Origin: Echria macrotheca
Taxonomy: Eukaryota; Ascomycota; Sordariomycetes; Sordariales; Schizotheciaceae
Length of the DNA stretch: 64,000 nt
Direction of reading: 5' to 3'
Assembly (NCBI GenBank): GCA_030411725.1
Contig: MU839856.1
Location: forward strand, 124,001-188,000
This document shows, one piece after another, positions 1 through 10,771 of this stretch. The position numbers were made by a program, and so were the translations under genes. The notes below the pieces were generated by a model, which saw only the letters and a list, made by a program, of their open reading frames with translations, was not told where the DNA came from and searched no databases. Every line of letters begins with the position of its first letter. Position 1 is the stretch's first letter.

Positions 1-864
1 CGCACTAGGAACGTTTACACGACTTGAAAGAGAACAGAGTGTGCGAGCGTGGCGCGTCTTTGGAAGCTCGAGATGAGCCGGCGGAGCCCCGTGGCCAGCT
101 TTCCCGCGAGGCTTAACAGAAAATATCTATATCTAACTATCTAAGGAGGACAGAGGAGGTATGCATAGGCTCTTAGCGGCATCGTAAAACGGCCGGTTGC
201 TTGGAGTCTCGACCCTGCCGGTTCACCCGAGCAGAAGCAATCAGGCTTGGCGGCTAGGTGTTTGACTGGCACCTGGAACATTATTAATCTGGAGAGCCTA
301 CGTGATGATGAACCGGGCCATGAATTCGAGAGCAAGAAAAGCAAGGTCTTGACAAGTATGGCTACCAGGTACCTCAAGGAATGGTATTTGGAGATACCAA
401 CCACGTAGGTGAGACTGGGCGTTGAAACTGAGCACAGAATAATCCGACGTTGATGACGGATGAAAATAGGTTGGATTTAAGAAACTGGTTAGTGGCCGAG
501 ACACGCCGAAAGGTTCACTGACAGCAGTGCATCGACTGTTCCGGCAACAACTTGTTAGCTCTCATCTATCCGCTGAACTTTAACCTGCATAGGTACTTAT
601 TTCCCACCTCGCTTCATCCTCAGACTGCTGGATACGAGAACCAAGATCTGAAGGAATTACGCCAAGCCGTTTCCAAGCGACATTGCTGCTGCCTGGAGTC
701 TGGAACTAGTGCTCCGGATAAATTCATTGCGGAGTAGCCAAGAAAACCCGCCTGGTTTCAGCCCTAGGTCATAAGGCCCTGTGAATATCCTTAGTTAACC
801 ACTTCCTGCCTCAGGTTTCTCACTGTCCGTTTTGCTTCTCTTACTCTACATTTACCAAACCAAG
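1..864. other. No supported gene; upstream region of HET gene
   Basis: Only short open frames without recognisable motifs occur here. The last part is the 5' flank of the HET gene; the sequence just before its ATG (ACCAAG) is a good fungal start context. Confidence 0.5.
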
Positions 865-3636
865 ATGGCCACGCACAACTGGTGCAAGGCCTGCACCAGG
901 ATTTTCGACGACGGCGGAGGCTATTCTGCGGTATTGGAGCACCAGAAGTCGTTCCAGACGGGCCAGTGGGCGCAAAGCAGCCCCCAACCCAACTTCTACA
1001 TGTCCAACGTTGCGCACGAAATACGGACCCTACCCGACACGGCAGCCACATGCGAGCTGTGTCGGTTTCTTCTCCGCGCCAAAGACGCGGTGCTCCACCA
1101 TGTCAAGGGAAAAGGATGCGACTGGGCGCCCTTCACCATCGAGATCTCGTGGGTCATTGTCACCAGAGGACAGCTAGTCTTCGGGATGAAGCCAGTTGGG
1201 GACGGATGGGTCGTCGACGACTATATACGCTTAATGTATACCGTGTACTGCGCACCTAGTCTCCCCTGTCCTTGGGGCGTGTTCCCCGTCATGGACTGGA
1301 CGCCTGGCGCAGCGTCACCCGCAGCTCTGCGCAAGATGTTTGCCTGGATTCGCCGGTGCACCACTGAGCACGCAGCGTGCAAAAGCGTCGGACTGTCTAG
1401 CCCGCTGCCAACAAGAGTGGTGGACGTTGGCGATCCTACCAATATCAAACTCATCGAGTCGTCGTGCATGACGGGCCGATACCTGTGTCTATCCCATTGC
1501 TGGGGCGAACATCAGCCACTGCGAACTCTGACATCCAACTACGCAGACCACCTCTCCAACATTCCCTGGTCCAGGATCCCCGAAACCTTTCAGGACGCCA
1601 TTACGCTAGCTCGTAAGCTGGGTTTCTCGTACATCTGGATTGACTCGCTCTGCATCGTGCAAGACGACGCGGCCGACTGGGAGGTCGAAGCCCTGAAGAT
1701 GATGGACATCTACCAGAACTGTTTCCTCACCATTGCGGCCACCTCATCTCCGACCTCCAACACGGGCCTATTCCTGGAGACCCAAATCCCGGCCGAGGTC
1801 TCGGGCATGACGGAGCAGGGCGACGTCTGTGCCTACCACCTCCGCCCATCGGTTCAACACTTCCCCCGCTCGCAAATCCCCGGCGACTTCTTCCAGCGTT
1901 GGCCCCTACTCACGCGCGCCTGGGTCCTCCAGGAACGCCTGCTTGCCCCGCGCGTCCTCCACGTCGCCCGTCCCGAGCTCTTTTGGGAATGCCGCTCCTG
2001 CATCGACTGCGAGTGTACTCAGCCGGGGAACCCGCCCCCCCTGAATATCGGCCCCCTCACCACCCTCAAGCCCAACTACTGGCCCACCGCAAACGACCCC
2101 ACCAAGGTCTTTACCACCCAGCACTGGTGGACTCTCGTCGAGCTCTACACCTCCCTCAAGCTCTCTTTCCGCAGCGACACCCTCCCCGCCCTGTCCGGCC
2201 TCGTCAAGCACATCATCACCACCTCTTCCGCCCCAGCTCCCGATGTCGCTGAACATGAACCCTCTCCCCCTCCCAACCCACATTTAGGCGCATCCACTTC
2301 CTACCTAGCCGGCCTCTGGCGTCCCACCCTTCTCGTCGATCTCCTCTGGAAAAACAACCACGAGTACATCCGCCACGAACCCGTTTGGGGACCCTTACCC
2401 TACATAGCCCCCTCTTGGTCCTGGGCATCGTCCCACCGCCGTGCCGACACAAACGCTGTGTATCCGGGCGGGGGCCTCCGCAGGGCACCGAGACAGCCCA
2501 ATACGGGCATGGAGAAGTGCACTGTGCTGACGAGCTTTGTGGACATTGTGGATGCGAGATGTGAAACTTTCGGAGCGGATGGGCTGGGCAGGGTGAAGCC
2601 GGGGGGTTATCTGAAGACGGAGGGGTTTTTGTTCAAGGGGAGGATTAAGGCGGAGGTCGGCCAACGGGGGGTAGAGTGGAAGGTGGGAGAGCGGTTGAGG
2701 GTGCAGTGTAGTGCAGAGTTTTACGTTGCTAGGGATGATGGTGATGAGGGAGAAGAGGAGGGTGAGGACGAGAATGGCAAAGAGAAGTTGGAGGGTGAAA
2801 GCGAGGGAGATGAAGTACGTAACGGTAAGGAAGGAAAAAAAGTGGGCGGAGAGAAGGAGAAAGGGAGTGGTGAGGTAGAAAGTGTTGAGGAGGGGATTGA
2901 GCGGGTTGAAATAAAGGGGAAGAAAGGCGAGGCTGATAGCCGGGACTCCCGGGAGAGAGCAGAGAAGGAGACTGATGAGAACAAGGATATAGAAGAGGAG
3001 GGCAAAAAGGAGGAAGATGGTATGGACGAGAAGAGGAATACACACCCCAGCGGCTTCGACGACGAAGGAGGCGAATTCCTAGTTTACGCACCCACCTGTT
3101 TACATGGCACCGTCACGTTAGATGGACACCCGGCTGAGCTCATGGCCCTTGTTGAAGAGTTCGAGGAAGTGTGCAAGTGCAGCCCGCCAAAGGATGACTG
3201 CAAGGATTGCCAGTTCAGAGGGGCGGAACTCAGACAGAGGGACGTCGTGTTCATGCCAATGGCCGTCGTGCACTTGGTCGACGAATTCCGCGAGAGCAGC
3301 AACACGCCCCTCGACTACGAAGGCAAAGTCATTACGCCCAACGGATTGCCTCGCGATATGTCACCCGACCGGAGGGACAGCGACAGAGAACGGATCTCGC
3401 TCGTGCTGGAGGAGGTTGAGAGCGACGAACCGGGACCCCCGAGGTATAGGAGAATCGGCCTCATGGCGGAGCAAATTGGTCTGTGGGATAACATGCTTGT
3501 TCTGAAGAATTTGGGTCGGAATATTAGTGCGGGGTACATGTCGGCCAAGATTGACGAGGAGGACAGGGTGGAGCATGGAATGATGGAAGGGTGGTGGGAG
3601 GATACAGTTTACAGGGGGGCTATTATATTGGTGTGA
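865..3636 (+). CDS. HET-domain (heterokaryon incompatibility) protein
   Basis: Uninterrupted 923-residue frame. I start at the ATG at 865 (context ACCAAGATGG); the frame is open further upstream but without an ATG. The N-terminus has CxxC pairs (CKAC, CELC). A typical HET domain (PF06985) starts near residue 205: LCLSHCWG, then TFQDAITLARKLGFSYIWID, SLCIVQDD and IYQNCFLTIAATSS. Downstream comes RAWVLQERLLAPRVLH, the usual HET C-terminal block. A very acidic, lysine/glutamate-rich low-complexity insertion occupies about residues 620-735 and splits the C-terminal region; it is purine-rich in DNA and probably disordered. The family acts in allorecognition and cell death in the cytoplasm; the partner of this protein is unknown. 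No stop or frameshift is seen, so it may be functional. Family call is firm, biological role is inference. Confidence 0.93.
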   Translation: MATHNWCKACTRIFDDGGGYSAVLEHQKSFQTGQWAQSSPQPNFYMSNVAHEIRTLPDTAATCELCRFLLRAKDAVLHHVKGKGCDWAPFTIEISWVIVTRGQLVFGMKPVGDGWVVDDYIRLMYTVYCAPSLPCPWGVFPVMDWTPGAASPAALRKMFAWIRRCTTEHAACKSVGLSSPLPTRVVDVGDPTNIKLIESSCMTGRYLCLSHCWGEHQPLRTLTSNYADHLSNIPWSRIPETFQDAITLARKLGFSYIWIDSLCIVQDDAADWEVEALKMMDIYQNCFLTIAATSSPTSNTGLFLETQIPAEVSGMTEQGDVCAYHLRPSVQHFPRSQIPGDFFQRWPLLTRAWVLQERLLAPRVLHVARPELFWECRSCIDCECTQPGNPPPLNIGPLTTLKPNYWPTANDPTKVFTTQHWWTLVELYTSLKLSFRSDTLPALSGLVKHIITTSSAPAPDVAEHEPSPPPNPHLGASTSYLAGLWRPTLLVDLLWKNNHEYIRHEPVWGPLPYIAPSWSWASSHRRADTNAVYPGGGLRRAPRQPNTGMEKCTVLTSFVDIVDARCETFGADGLGRVKPGGYLKTEGFLFKGRIKAEVGQRGVEWKVGERLRVQCSAEFYVARDDGDEGEEEGEDENGKEKLEGESEGDEVRNGKEGKKVGGEKEKGSGEVESVEEGIERVEIKGKKGEADSRDSRERAEKETDENKDIEEEGKKEEDGMDEKRNTHPSGFDDEGGEFLVYAPTCLHGTVTLDGHPAELMALVEEFEEVCKCSPPKDDCKDCQFRGAELRQRDVVFMPMAVVHLVDEFRESSNTPLDYEGKVITPNGLPRDMSPDRRDSDRERISLVLEEVESDEPGPPRYRRIGLMAEQIGLWDNMLVLKNLGRNISAGYMSAKIDEEDRVEHGMMEGWWEDTVYRGAIILV

Positions 3637-4374
3637 AGCTACGTGTAACTAATTAGGTACGGAGGCAATGCTTACCTTAGACAGGTTGCTAATGTGCGCT
3701 AACCATTAATTCGATCCCTCATGATTTCCTACCGTTACAGTTCCTTGCCGGAAGGCGATGTGTGCACCTTCCATCTCTTTCCTAGCGCGAAAGACGTTTT
3801 ATCCCAACTGATGCCGCTTCCTGCCTTGTTCACTGCTGACGGCAGACGACTCACACTCCTATGACACGACCGTAAGCCTGGAAGACGTGGCCGAAAATAC
3901 AACAGGGAATTAGGAAAATCCCGTATGCATTGCATTCGATAGCTCGTCGGAATATAGTCATTTTTGTAGTCAAGACGATTGGTAGCGGCGCTGGCGACTC
4001 GTACAAGAGGTTACGCAGCAGAAAACATTATGGAAGCTTGGATATGTCATAAGGGCGGGTGACTGGACGGCCCCAACTTGAAAACTCAGTGCCTTTCAGA
4101 GACGAATGAGATCGAAGGGCACGCGCAGCTTGATGATATAAGTATCCAGCAGCTGCAGTTTGGCATGTGAAAGATGCTAGGCGGGTCGAGTCGAGTTGAG
4201 CAGAAGCAGTTGTACTACACAGCGCATGGACGAGTCTTGACTCCTCGACATCTTTCTGATGGTCACGACTCGACTTCATCCTATACCTATGCTCCTTTCT
4301 AATACCATCAACCATGGAATAGGCTCACCTGCGGGATCGGTAGGACCATGTGGAGTTTGGTCAGCGGTTCCTCG
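3637..4374. other. Intergenic, no gene seen
   Basis: Short open frames only, none with recognisable motifs. Ends at the target-site duplication of the adjacent transposon. Confidence 0.5.
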
Positions 4375-4382
4375 AGACTTAA

Positions 4383-5149
4383 GGCATCTGATAGGGGGGC
4401 ACCCTATTTTTGATAGGGGGGCATCCCCCCCACCTAGGCCCCCCACCACCAGCCGCCAAGCCAGCCGCCAGGCCTTACCATCTCAGAAGCCATCGCCATC
4501 TTCAACCACCACCACCACCACCACCACAACAACGTTAATTACTAATTACCAGTAAATTACGCGTAATAGCAGCCTTATCGCTATAATTATACTAATTAAT
4601 CCAAGCTTAATCACATCGAAAATAACGTCAAAAACAGCGTCGAAACACATCTTCTAATCTCATATACGCATAACGCAACTCAAATAAAATAAGCCACCCT
4701 TACATAAGTTTTTAATTACCTTAGGCTTATCGTCGGCAAAAACTTTTATATCGTAATTGTACATAAGGGTTCTTATATTAATAATAATCGGGAAGCTTAT
4801 CTTATTCAAATCGCGTTACACGCACACGCACAACCGGAAGATATTATTTTCAATATATTTTTAACGCAATTAAGCCTAGATTAGTTAATACAATTACGAT
4901 AATAAGGCTATAATTATACGTAACCTACTAATAATTAATAATTACCACTATTACTATTACTGTTGCTGTAGTGGTGGTGGTGGTAGTGGTAGTAGTAGTA
5001 ATGGTGGTGGAAGATGGCGATAACTTCAACTTTGCGACCGTAAAAAGCCTGGCAGCTAACCTGGCGGCTGGCCTAGCGGCTGGCGGTAGGGGGCCTAGGT
5101 GGGGGAGATGCCCCCCTATCAAAAATAGGGTGCCCCCCTATCAGATGCC
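4383..5149. mobile_element. Non-autonomous DNA transposon (MITE-like) with long TIRs and 8 bp TSD
   Basis: The element starts GGCATCTGATAGGGGGGCAC and ends with its reverse complement. The inverted repeats run about 130-180 bp inward with indels: left about 4383-4530, right about 4968-5149. They include an internal second GATAGGGGGGCATC block and a (CAC)n / (GTG)n microsatellite in each arm. It is flanked by the perfect direct repeat AGACTTAA at 4375-4382 and 5150-5157, an 8 bp target-site duplication. The core (about 4540-4965) is TA-rich with no coding capacity, as expected after RIP. An 8 bp duplication is typical of hAT elements (also P); the unusually long TIR leaves the superfamily open. 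Boundaries are directly visible; superfamily is inference. Confidence 0.88.
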
Positions 5150-5157
5150 AGACTTAA

Positions 5158-6177
5158 AGGCGTACTGGGCTGTGTGGGGAAGGGGATGTCCTTTTTCTTG
5201 CGTGCCATAGGTCAGCCCGTTAGTGATAAGCTCGATAGTGAACCTTGGTTTAGTAATTTTCAAGGGAGGTCCGTTTCAATTCAACAGTGGCACAAAAGCT
5301 GTCGATCCCAGATAGTACACGATGGTGGGCTGCGGCATTGGACGAGAGGAGCCCACAGTGTCGAAAATGAAGGTACGATAATGACATCGTTTTGTGTGGG
5401 AACGCGTAGTCTACATACTCCGATGCAAGAGCCATTTCTGTTGATACGTGTAAAATCGCAATGAACTCTTGGCTTCTAGGTATGGGAGGAATTCTTAGGT
5501 AGGTAGCCAAGTCATTTTTCCAGACAAGAGACAGGCATAGCGCACTAGGTGGCCACGTAGCAAGTAGACTTATCCAGTTGGCAAATCCTTACGGCATAGA
5601 TTTACGTAATGCCCAAAATATGCAGTCCGGATCTGGGCAAGCACAGTAAGTAAGGTAAGCTCTCGTAGCAACCGGGATTTCCTCCACGTGAGGGTCAACG
5701 TCACCATCATTAGCTGGGGCCAGTTACGGGCTATCACTCATGCCATCAGACCAAGTAGGAGGGGTTTACGTTAACCGACATCCTTTAGTCTATCACTTTG
5801 TTCTCCGCCGCGAAGTAGCGCGCCAATTTTGTCCGCTGTTGTTACATGACCGTGCTGTAGCTTTAGGTTTTTGTTTTCTCGCATAACAAATATTGCACAT
5901 GGCCTGCTGTGGATCCTAAAGGATCAGTTTTCCAGTGTTTCAATAAAGTAAGATTTTGACGGGGCCTGTTTCCGTCCCGTGCCTTGATGCCTCGAAGACC
6001 CCGTCGATTTTTGTTTACTTGGCACTTCTCACCAGTTGGGCATGGTTTTAGCCGGCTAGGTCTCAGTAGGTACCAGCGGTATGCTCGCTTCTTTTTCCAG
6101 CCGAGAAAGAAATATTCTATGCCTTCACATTTACATTTACCATCAACTTCAATGCTTCGTGTAATTTTACCGCCGAC
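5158..6177. other. Intergenic, no gene seen
   Basis: Short frames only. Composition becomes more AT-rich toward the right end. Nothing recognisable. Confidence 0.45.
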
Positions 6178-6357
6178 TTAACCTCTCCACCAGCCCTTTA
6201 ACCACCTCTGTACCTGATTCCCTCGCATCTCCGTCATAATATACCTGCCCGCCGCACTGAACACCTTCGTGGCCATCTTCACCGCCATCATGCTATTCTC
6301 TTGCGTTTTACCGCCCTCCTCATACTCATAACCCCCTGCCTCTCCCTTAACCCACAT
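6178..6357 (-). pseudogene. Remnant of hAT-type transposase C-terminus
   Basis: A 59-codon frame on the minus strand, from the ATG at 6357 to a TAA at 6178. It carries MATKVFSAAGRYI followed by basic residues and ends in WLKGWWRG. The A..VFSAAGR pattern is the conserved core of the hAT C-terminal dimerisation region (Dimer_Tnp_hAT), normally the last about 80 residues of a transposase of 600-900 residues. Everything upstream on the coding strand (6360-7330) is TA-rich and repeat-laden and shows no transposase frame, so this is a decayed tail. A short match alone cannot exclude chance. Confidence 0.45.
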
Positions 6358-7739
6358 TAATAGGGTGATATGGAAGGTTTTAATAGTTGGCTATATATAA
6401 CCGTTGGTCAACGGTTAGCCAACACTCCAACGCTTAGCTAACGCTTCTAATTGTTGAACCCAAGGCCTTTAAAGCCATTAGATTGGCCAGAGGCTTATCG
6501 TTCTTGCCGTAGTTGTGAATAGCTTCACTTTCTAAAAGAACCGGCAACTAAAGGCCAGGTTACGTAAGTAGGTAGGTGGGTAAGGATTAAGATAAAAAGA
6601 GGTCCAACCAGTAACCTTTAAAGCTGTTAAACTCTCCAACTCCATTACACGGTCGGCCAGAGGGTCAGCTACTACCACCACCACCATCAGCACCACACAA
6701 CCACACATAACGCCATTACGTATTGCGCATCTTCAACCCGGTACGTGCTAACAATTGTATCGGTCTTATACTAATTAATGTATGCAGATGCGATGACAGC
6801 GGGCCGGATGCACGGGTACCTAGGTAGTGCCGATTAGGTAAACTGGCGATGGTGATGGTGATGGTAGTGGTAATAGTAGCCGACCTTTTAGCTAATTGTG
6901 TGGTAGGTAAGGTTGTAGTTAGTTGCGTGGTTGATAGGGATTGTAGTGGCTATAGTTAAAGCCCGGTAATAGCTATAGTAATAATAATAGTAGTAGTAGT
7001 AGTAGTGGTAATAGTGGTGGTAGTGGTGGTGGTGGTGGTGGTGGTAGTGGTAGGTAGGTAGCTAATTAGATAACTAGCGTAGTTTTAGCACCTTCTTTAT
7101 AGCTAATTAGGGGCTAGCCTTTACAACCGTTAGCTAACGCTTCAACGGTTAGTCAACGCTTTAATAGTTAATGGTGTTTTTCAACCGCTGTATATAGAAA
7201 GTAATTTTTAACTGGAAAACAGTTTCCGGCGTTTTCAAACCGTAGATATATATAAACCGTTATTACCTACCCCCCTTACCCGAGAATACCTCCACCCCCG
7301 ACCACAAAAACCTAGCTAACGTTGAAAACGACGATGTTAACTCTAAACGTGAGCGTAGGACAGTTTCATCACGATCAGGCATCCTCAGTGACGTCCTCTC
7401 TACACCATGATTGGCAGCCTAATCCCCTCCAAAGGCGGCGCCAATCCTGCTAGCCCCTGGTCTAGCCTCCCCGGAGATACCAGCATTTTAATCACCATAA
7501 CGGCCTGCGAAGTGCTTGCTGCGACAGAGGTATTTCATTCCTCTTGGTGCTACCGATGTGAAATACATTTCCTCCACCGACATGCTACCATCACCGGAGT
7601 AAAGGGGTTTAGGCGTGGTGCTAGGATGCGGCCAGATAGCGGCGCAGAGCTTTTCAAACGCCGCGAGGAGCTGTTAGGGGCAGCGAGGACTAGTAAAATG
7701 ATACAAATGCCGGATGACGGCTCCCGTTGATTATTGGTA
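6358..7739. repeat. AT-rich repeat-laden stretch with trinucleotide microsatellites
   Basis: Contains (CCA)n at about 6670-6690, (GGT/GAT)n at about 6848-6880 and a long (GTA/GTG)n tract at about 6978-7055. GTTAGCTAACG-type motifs recur at about 6430-6450 and 7126-7160. No supportable gene. Probably decayed transposon sequence linked to the hAT scrap on its left. Confidence 0.5.
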
Positions 7740-8636
7740 TCAGGATGTTCTTGGGATCAGAGCTGGTTGGTTAGCCGGGTGGGGAGACAGGTAGAGCAAT
7801 CGGTTGCGGTGATGAGCCGTCGACATAGCAGCAAGAGAAAGAGACGACTCATCACCGTCCTTGGCGGGGATGGAGGCGGCGGAGGTTATAATGGAGAGGT
7901 CAAGGTTGGGGAGCTCGGTGATCAGGTTTCTTCCGAAGGGAGACGCAGCGGGGCACATGGATGAGTGCAGTGGGTTGCGACGGAGTCTGATTGGGATTTC
8001 GTTGGATGGAGCATCTGGCTTGTGATGGGGTAGCTATCGGTCAGATTCGGCGTTGTTTTGGGTGGCTCGCGGCCTACGAGGAGATATCCAAGTTCGAAAG
8101 TGTTGATATCGAGGCCTAGAAATGTCATGTAGTCCATGCCCATAGCGCGTAGGTACCTATGTTGCCATATGTGAGTCCCAAGAATTCGTTCGAGTCAAAT
8201 GGGTTGTTCCGGTTTTCGTTGGATATGTCAGGGATAGACATTGACGTTACATCGGTCTCACTGCTACTGTCGGGGGGAAAGTGACAGGGCCAATAGTAGT
8301 GGCTAGGTACCTAGTAGTGAGGATCTCGACGATGATGTTGTTCTTCTCGCCTTGTTCCTCCATGGTTGGCTCGTTACTCTGGAGCACCGAGCTGGAGGGC
8401 GGCCTGGTCGTTGAAATGGCTTTTGGGAGTTAAGGTAGTGTCAGTGGAGATATGGCGACGATTATTGCCTCTTTGGTACACTTACGACCATAAATACAAG
8501 CGGCACTAGCCCACCTCGAACAGGTCTCTTCAGATTTTGCTGCAGCCAACTCTCTGGTCATGGCAACGGCCACAAGATTGTTGGTGGAGAGGGATAAGAG
8601 CTCAGTAGAGACCACCGCCCGCTTTCGGCTTTCCAT
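7740..8636 (-). pseudogene. Broken gene remnant, possibly a Zn2Cys6-type regulator
   Basis: Several overlapping minus-strand frames look coding but are split by frameshifts and stops. One piece (8430-8636) contains KSEETCSRWASAACIYG, faintly like the second half of a fungal zinc cluster (KPTCSRCxxRGxxCEY) with key cysteines missing. Next come SHFNDQAALQLGAPE, then DSSSETDVTSMSIPDISN and NNPFDSNEFLGLTYGN near 8170-8280, then MDYMTFLGLDINTFELG at 8090-8143. Low-complexity Ser/Asn/Asp segments fit an AflR-like activation region. Neither the start nor a continuous frame survives. Coding origin is moderately likely; the zinc-cluster identity is a weak inference. Confidence 0.3.
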
Positions 8637-9079
8637 CGTGCAATGTTAAATTACCTTCAACATCAAGTCGACGAAAACCCCCAAAGCGGAACCGTAGGTA
8701 AGCGTGCAGGTCATAACCTTCATAGCCATAGCCTTTAATCCGCTGCGCCGTCATCCATTTAGGCACTATGGATAGCTACGGGACAAAACCGCAGCTGCCT
8801 CTACTCACGCCCTAAAAAAAACGAAATATCACGCGGAAAAGCTATCGAAGGATTTGATTTGCCTACCCGACCTGGAAGGGGGAGTTTGTTGCAAACACTT
8901 ACAGTTGGATTCCAGTACAATAGCCCCCTTAATACAATCTTACGTTTGCAATAACATAAACCAGCCTAATCTCTAAGCGCTGCCTGCTAAATACGTTACA
9001 GAAAATACGCTTTAATAACAGCTACAATTACTATCCTATATGCTCTTACCTAAAGCGGTACCGAGGAGCTTTGGGACTC

Positions 9080-10006
9080 ATAGAGGACTTTAGCCCCTAT
9101 GAATTATAAGCTACCGGTCTAGGCGGTTTCCTTACTTTAAAAGTTTTCCCTTTATTCCTGAGCCCACTATACCTATACGGCTTCTTAAAACGAACTTCCC
9201 TCTCTACTTTCGTATTAACCTTTCTCGGCTCTATCTAAACCTCTTTTACCTACTACTTACTACTTTACTTCCAGTCCGCACTCGAAGCCACCCCAACCGA
9301 ATCCATCGTTAACGGGGGGGGGGGGGGGGGGGGGGGGGGGGCGCGCGGGGGGGGCGGGGGGGGGGGGGGGGGGCGNNNNNNNNNNTTTGGTTTTTCGGTC
9401 ATACTTATACTTTTTTAACTACAATCATATTCTTTAAGCCCAGCCCCCACCCCCTCCCCCCCCCCCCCCCCCCCCCCTAAACCCCCCCCCCCCCCCCCCC
9501 ACCCCCCCCCTTGGCTTTTTACTCTATACCCTTTGCTATTGTCGCCGGACTAGGTTGTGTCTAAGTTAAGCCTATACCGCCCCTTCCACCTCTTAGGCTT
9601 CGGCCTCCTGGCTGCAGCCTACGGCATGTTCAGCATCCTGGATGGATCTATGTCAACACCATACTGTGCGAGGGCGCAGATAGGTGCGGCAAGCTGGGTG
9701 GGTGGTTTGTTTACCATGACGGTGCCAGCTATTCAGGCAGCCCTGTATGAGGAAGATCAGGCGGTGGAGACGGCCACGTGGAATTTTGTCAGCTCGTTTA
9801 GTGAAAGCTGTAGCGCAGCTATTCCGTCGGCGGGTTTTAGCTTGCGGGTGGACAGGCTATTAGCAGGGTTGGATAAGGATAGCCCGCTGCGGAAAATAAT
9901 GCAAGATAGTGGAGGATTTGCGCTCGCTTCAGGGAGTTTATGCAGAGGCTTGATGCTGTTGAGATGTGAAGAGTGTGGCTCTGAGCATCTACATGGATAC
10001 ATGTAG
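9080..10006 (+). pseudogene. Decayed MFS transporter, C-terminal half, interrupted by an assembly gap
   Basis: Two pieces of one major facilitator family (drug:H+ antiporter type) sequence. Before the gap (about 9190-9314) a frame with stops reads RTSLSTFVLTFLGSI and LYFQSALEATPTESIV, like the TM8-TM9 region of fungal efflux pumps. After the gap (9512-10006) come PFAIVAGLG, then in a shifted frame YRPFHLLGFGLLAAAYGMFS, TVPAIQAALYEEDQAVETAT and WNFVSSFSESCSAAIP, characteristic of the last helices of these transporters. There is no start codon, a frameshift near 9550, stops upstream, and an unresolved homopolymer region in the middle. Such pumps are often part of metabolite clusters. Confidence 0.72.
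9314..9510. other. Poly-G / N gap / poly-C assembly artefact
   Basis: A G homopolymer broken by a few C (9314-9375), ten N (9376-9385), 57 ordinary bases, then a C homopolymer with few interruptions (about 9443-9510). G runs ending a contig and C runs starting the next are typical sequencing/scaffolding artefacts. It lies inside the MFS remnant, so part of that gene's damage may be technical. Confidence 0.9.
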
Positions 10007-10279
10007 TCTGAGATAATGTTGGCTGGTAGGACTGGCTTTTGAGGGCGCGGGATTTTTAGTCTAGTTTGTTGTCAAGGAGGCGTGGATGAGGGAGCACCTC
10101 GAGACTAATTCGGGGTTGAGTCCCGAGTCAGAAAGCAGCAGCAGTGGTGAGATACTAGCGAGGACCGACTCAAAAAGGCAGTAGCAGTGTGATTAGAGAA
10201 AGGTACCCATTCAGGCGTTCTGTTAATTGCCCTCCTGCACGCCGGTTCCCTGTTCGCAATGTTCCGTGGGTAGCCAAGA

Positions 10280-10771
10280 TTACATCCTAGCCCGCTTGGA
10301 AAGCAAAAATGCTCCCGCAAAGCAAATCCAACTTGGAAGGTCTGCCAGGAGACTCCTCGCAACGTGGAGACGTAGCCATGTCCTCAGCATCCCGATTCGA
10401 TCCTTGTCTCCAGTGGTACACTCCTCTCCAATCTCCTCCATCAGCGCTTTCGCGCGCGGCGCCCAGAACATATGCGCAGCACTCAGCATCAAGCCTGCAA
10501 CGTGTAACTTGCGGGGAACACCCGCATATGTCCGCAATGAGAGGTTGGCAGCCGCTGTTGCCCAGGTTAGGGGATACAAAGTAAGGATAGTGGCGAGCCC
10601 CGATGGAAATTGTCGTTTAATGTAAACCCTCAGCACGTCGTTGACATGCCTGTCCTCTAACGTATCAGGAAGGTAGAGGCACGGTTGGAAGAATTGGTAC
10701 TGGTTGAAACTGAAGGTCAGGGATGATGTCGTAAGTATCAAGGGAGTAACCCGGAGAAGATGAATCGCCAT
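10280..10771 (-). CDS. DUF1772 / anthrone-oxygenase-like small membrane protein
   Basis: Complete 163-residue frame from a true ATG at 10771. Four hydrophobic segments can be seen, at about residues 5-22, 55-75, 85-105 and 138-158. The C-terminal signature MLRTWLRLHVARSLLADLPSWICF matches the conserved W.R.H..R....D.P block of the DUF1772 family (PF08592), which includes fungal anthrone oxygenases (HypC/TpcL-like); the usual length is 150-190 residues. The family oxidises anthrones to anthraquinones in some polyketide pathways, but many members are uncharacterised. It sits next to the MFS and regulator-like remnants, which suggests a former aromatic-polyketide cluster; no polyketide synthase is in the window. 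Family moderately sure, reaction inferred. Confidence 0.6.
   Translation of the reverse strand: MAIHLLRVTPLILTTSSLTFSFNQYQFFQPCLYLPDTLEDRHVNDVLRVYIKRQFPSGLATILTLYPLTWATAAANLSLRTYAGVPRKLHVAGLMLSAAHMFWAPRAKALMEEIGEECTTGDKDRIGMLRTWLRLHVARSLLADLPSWICFAGAFLLSKRARM

Noticed and set aside
2395..3045. 216-codon minus-strand hydrophobic frame
   Set aside because: Antisense of the purine-rich acidic insertion in the HET gene; leucine/serine-rich by composition only.
6360..7330. Possible second TIR element from repeated GTTAGCTAACG motifs
   Set aside because: The motifs do not line up as long inverted repeats and no target duplication was found.
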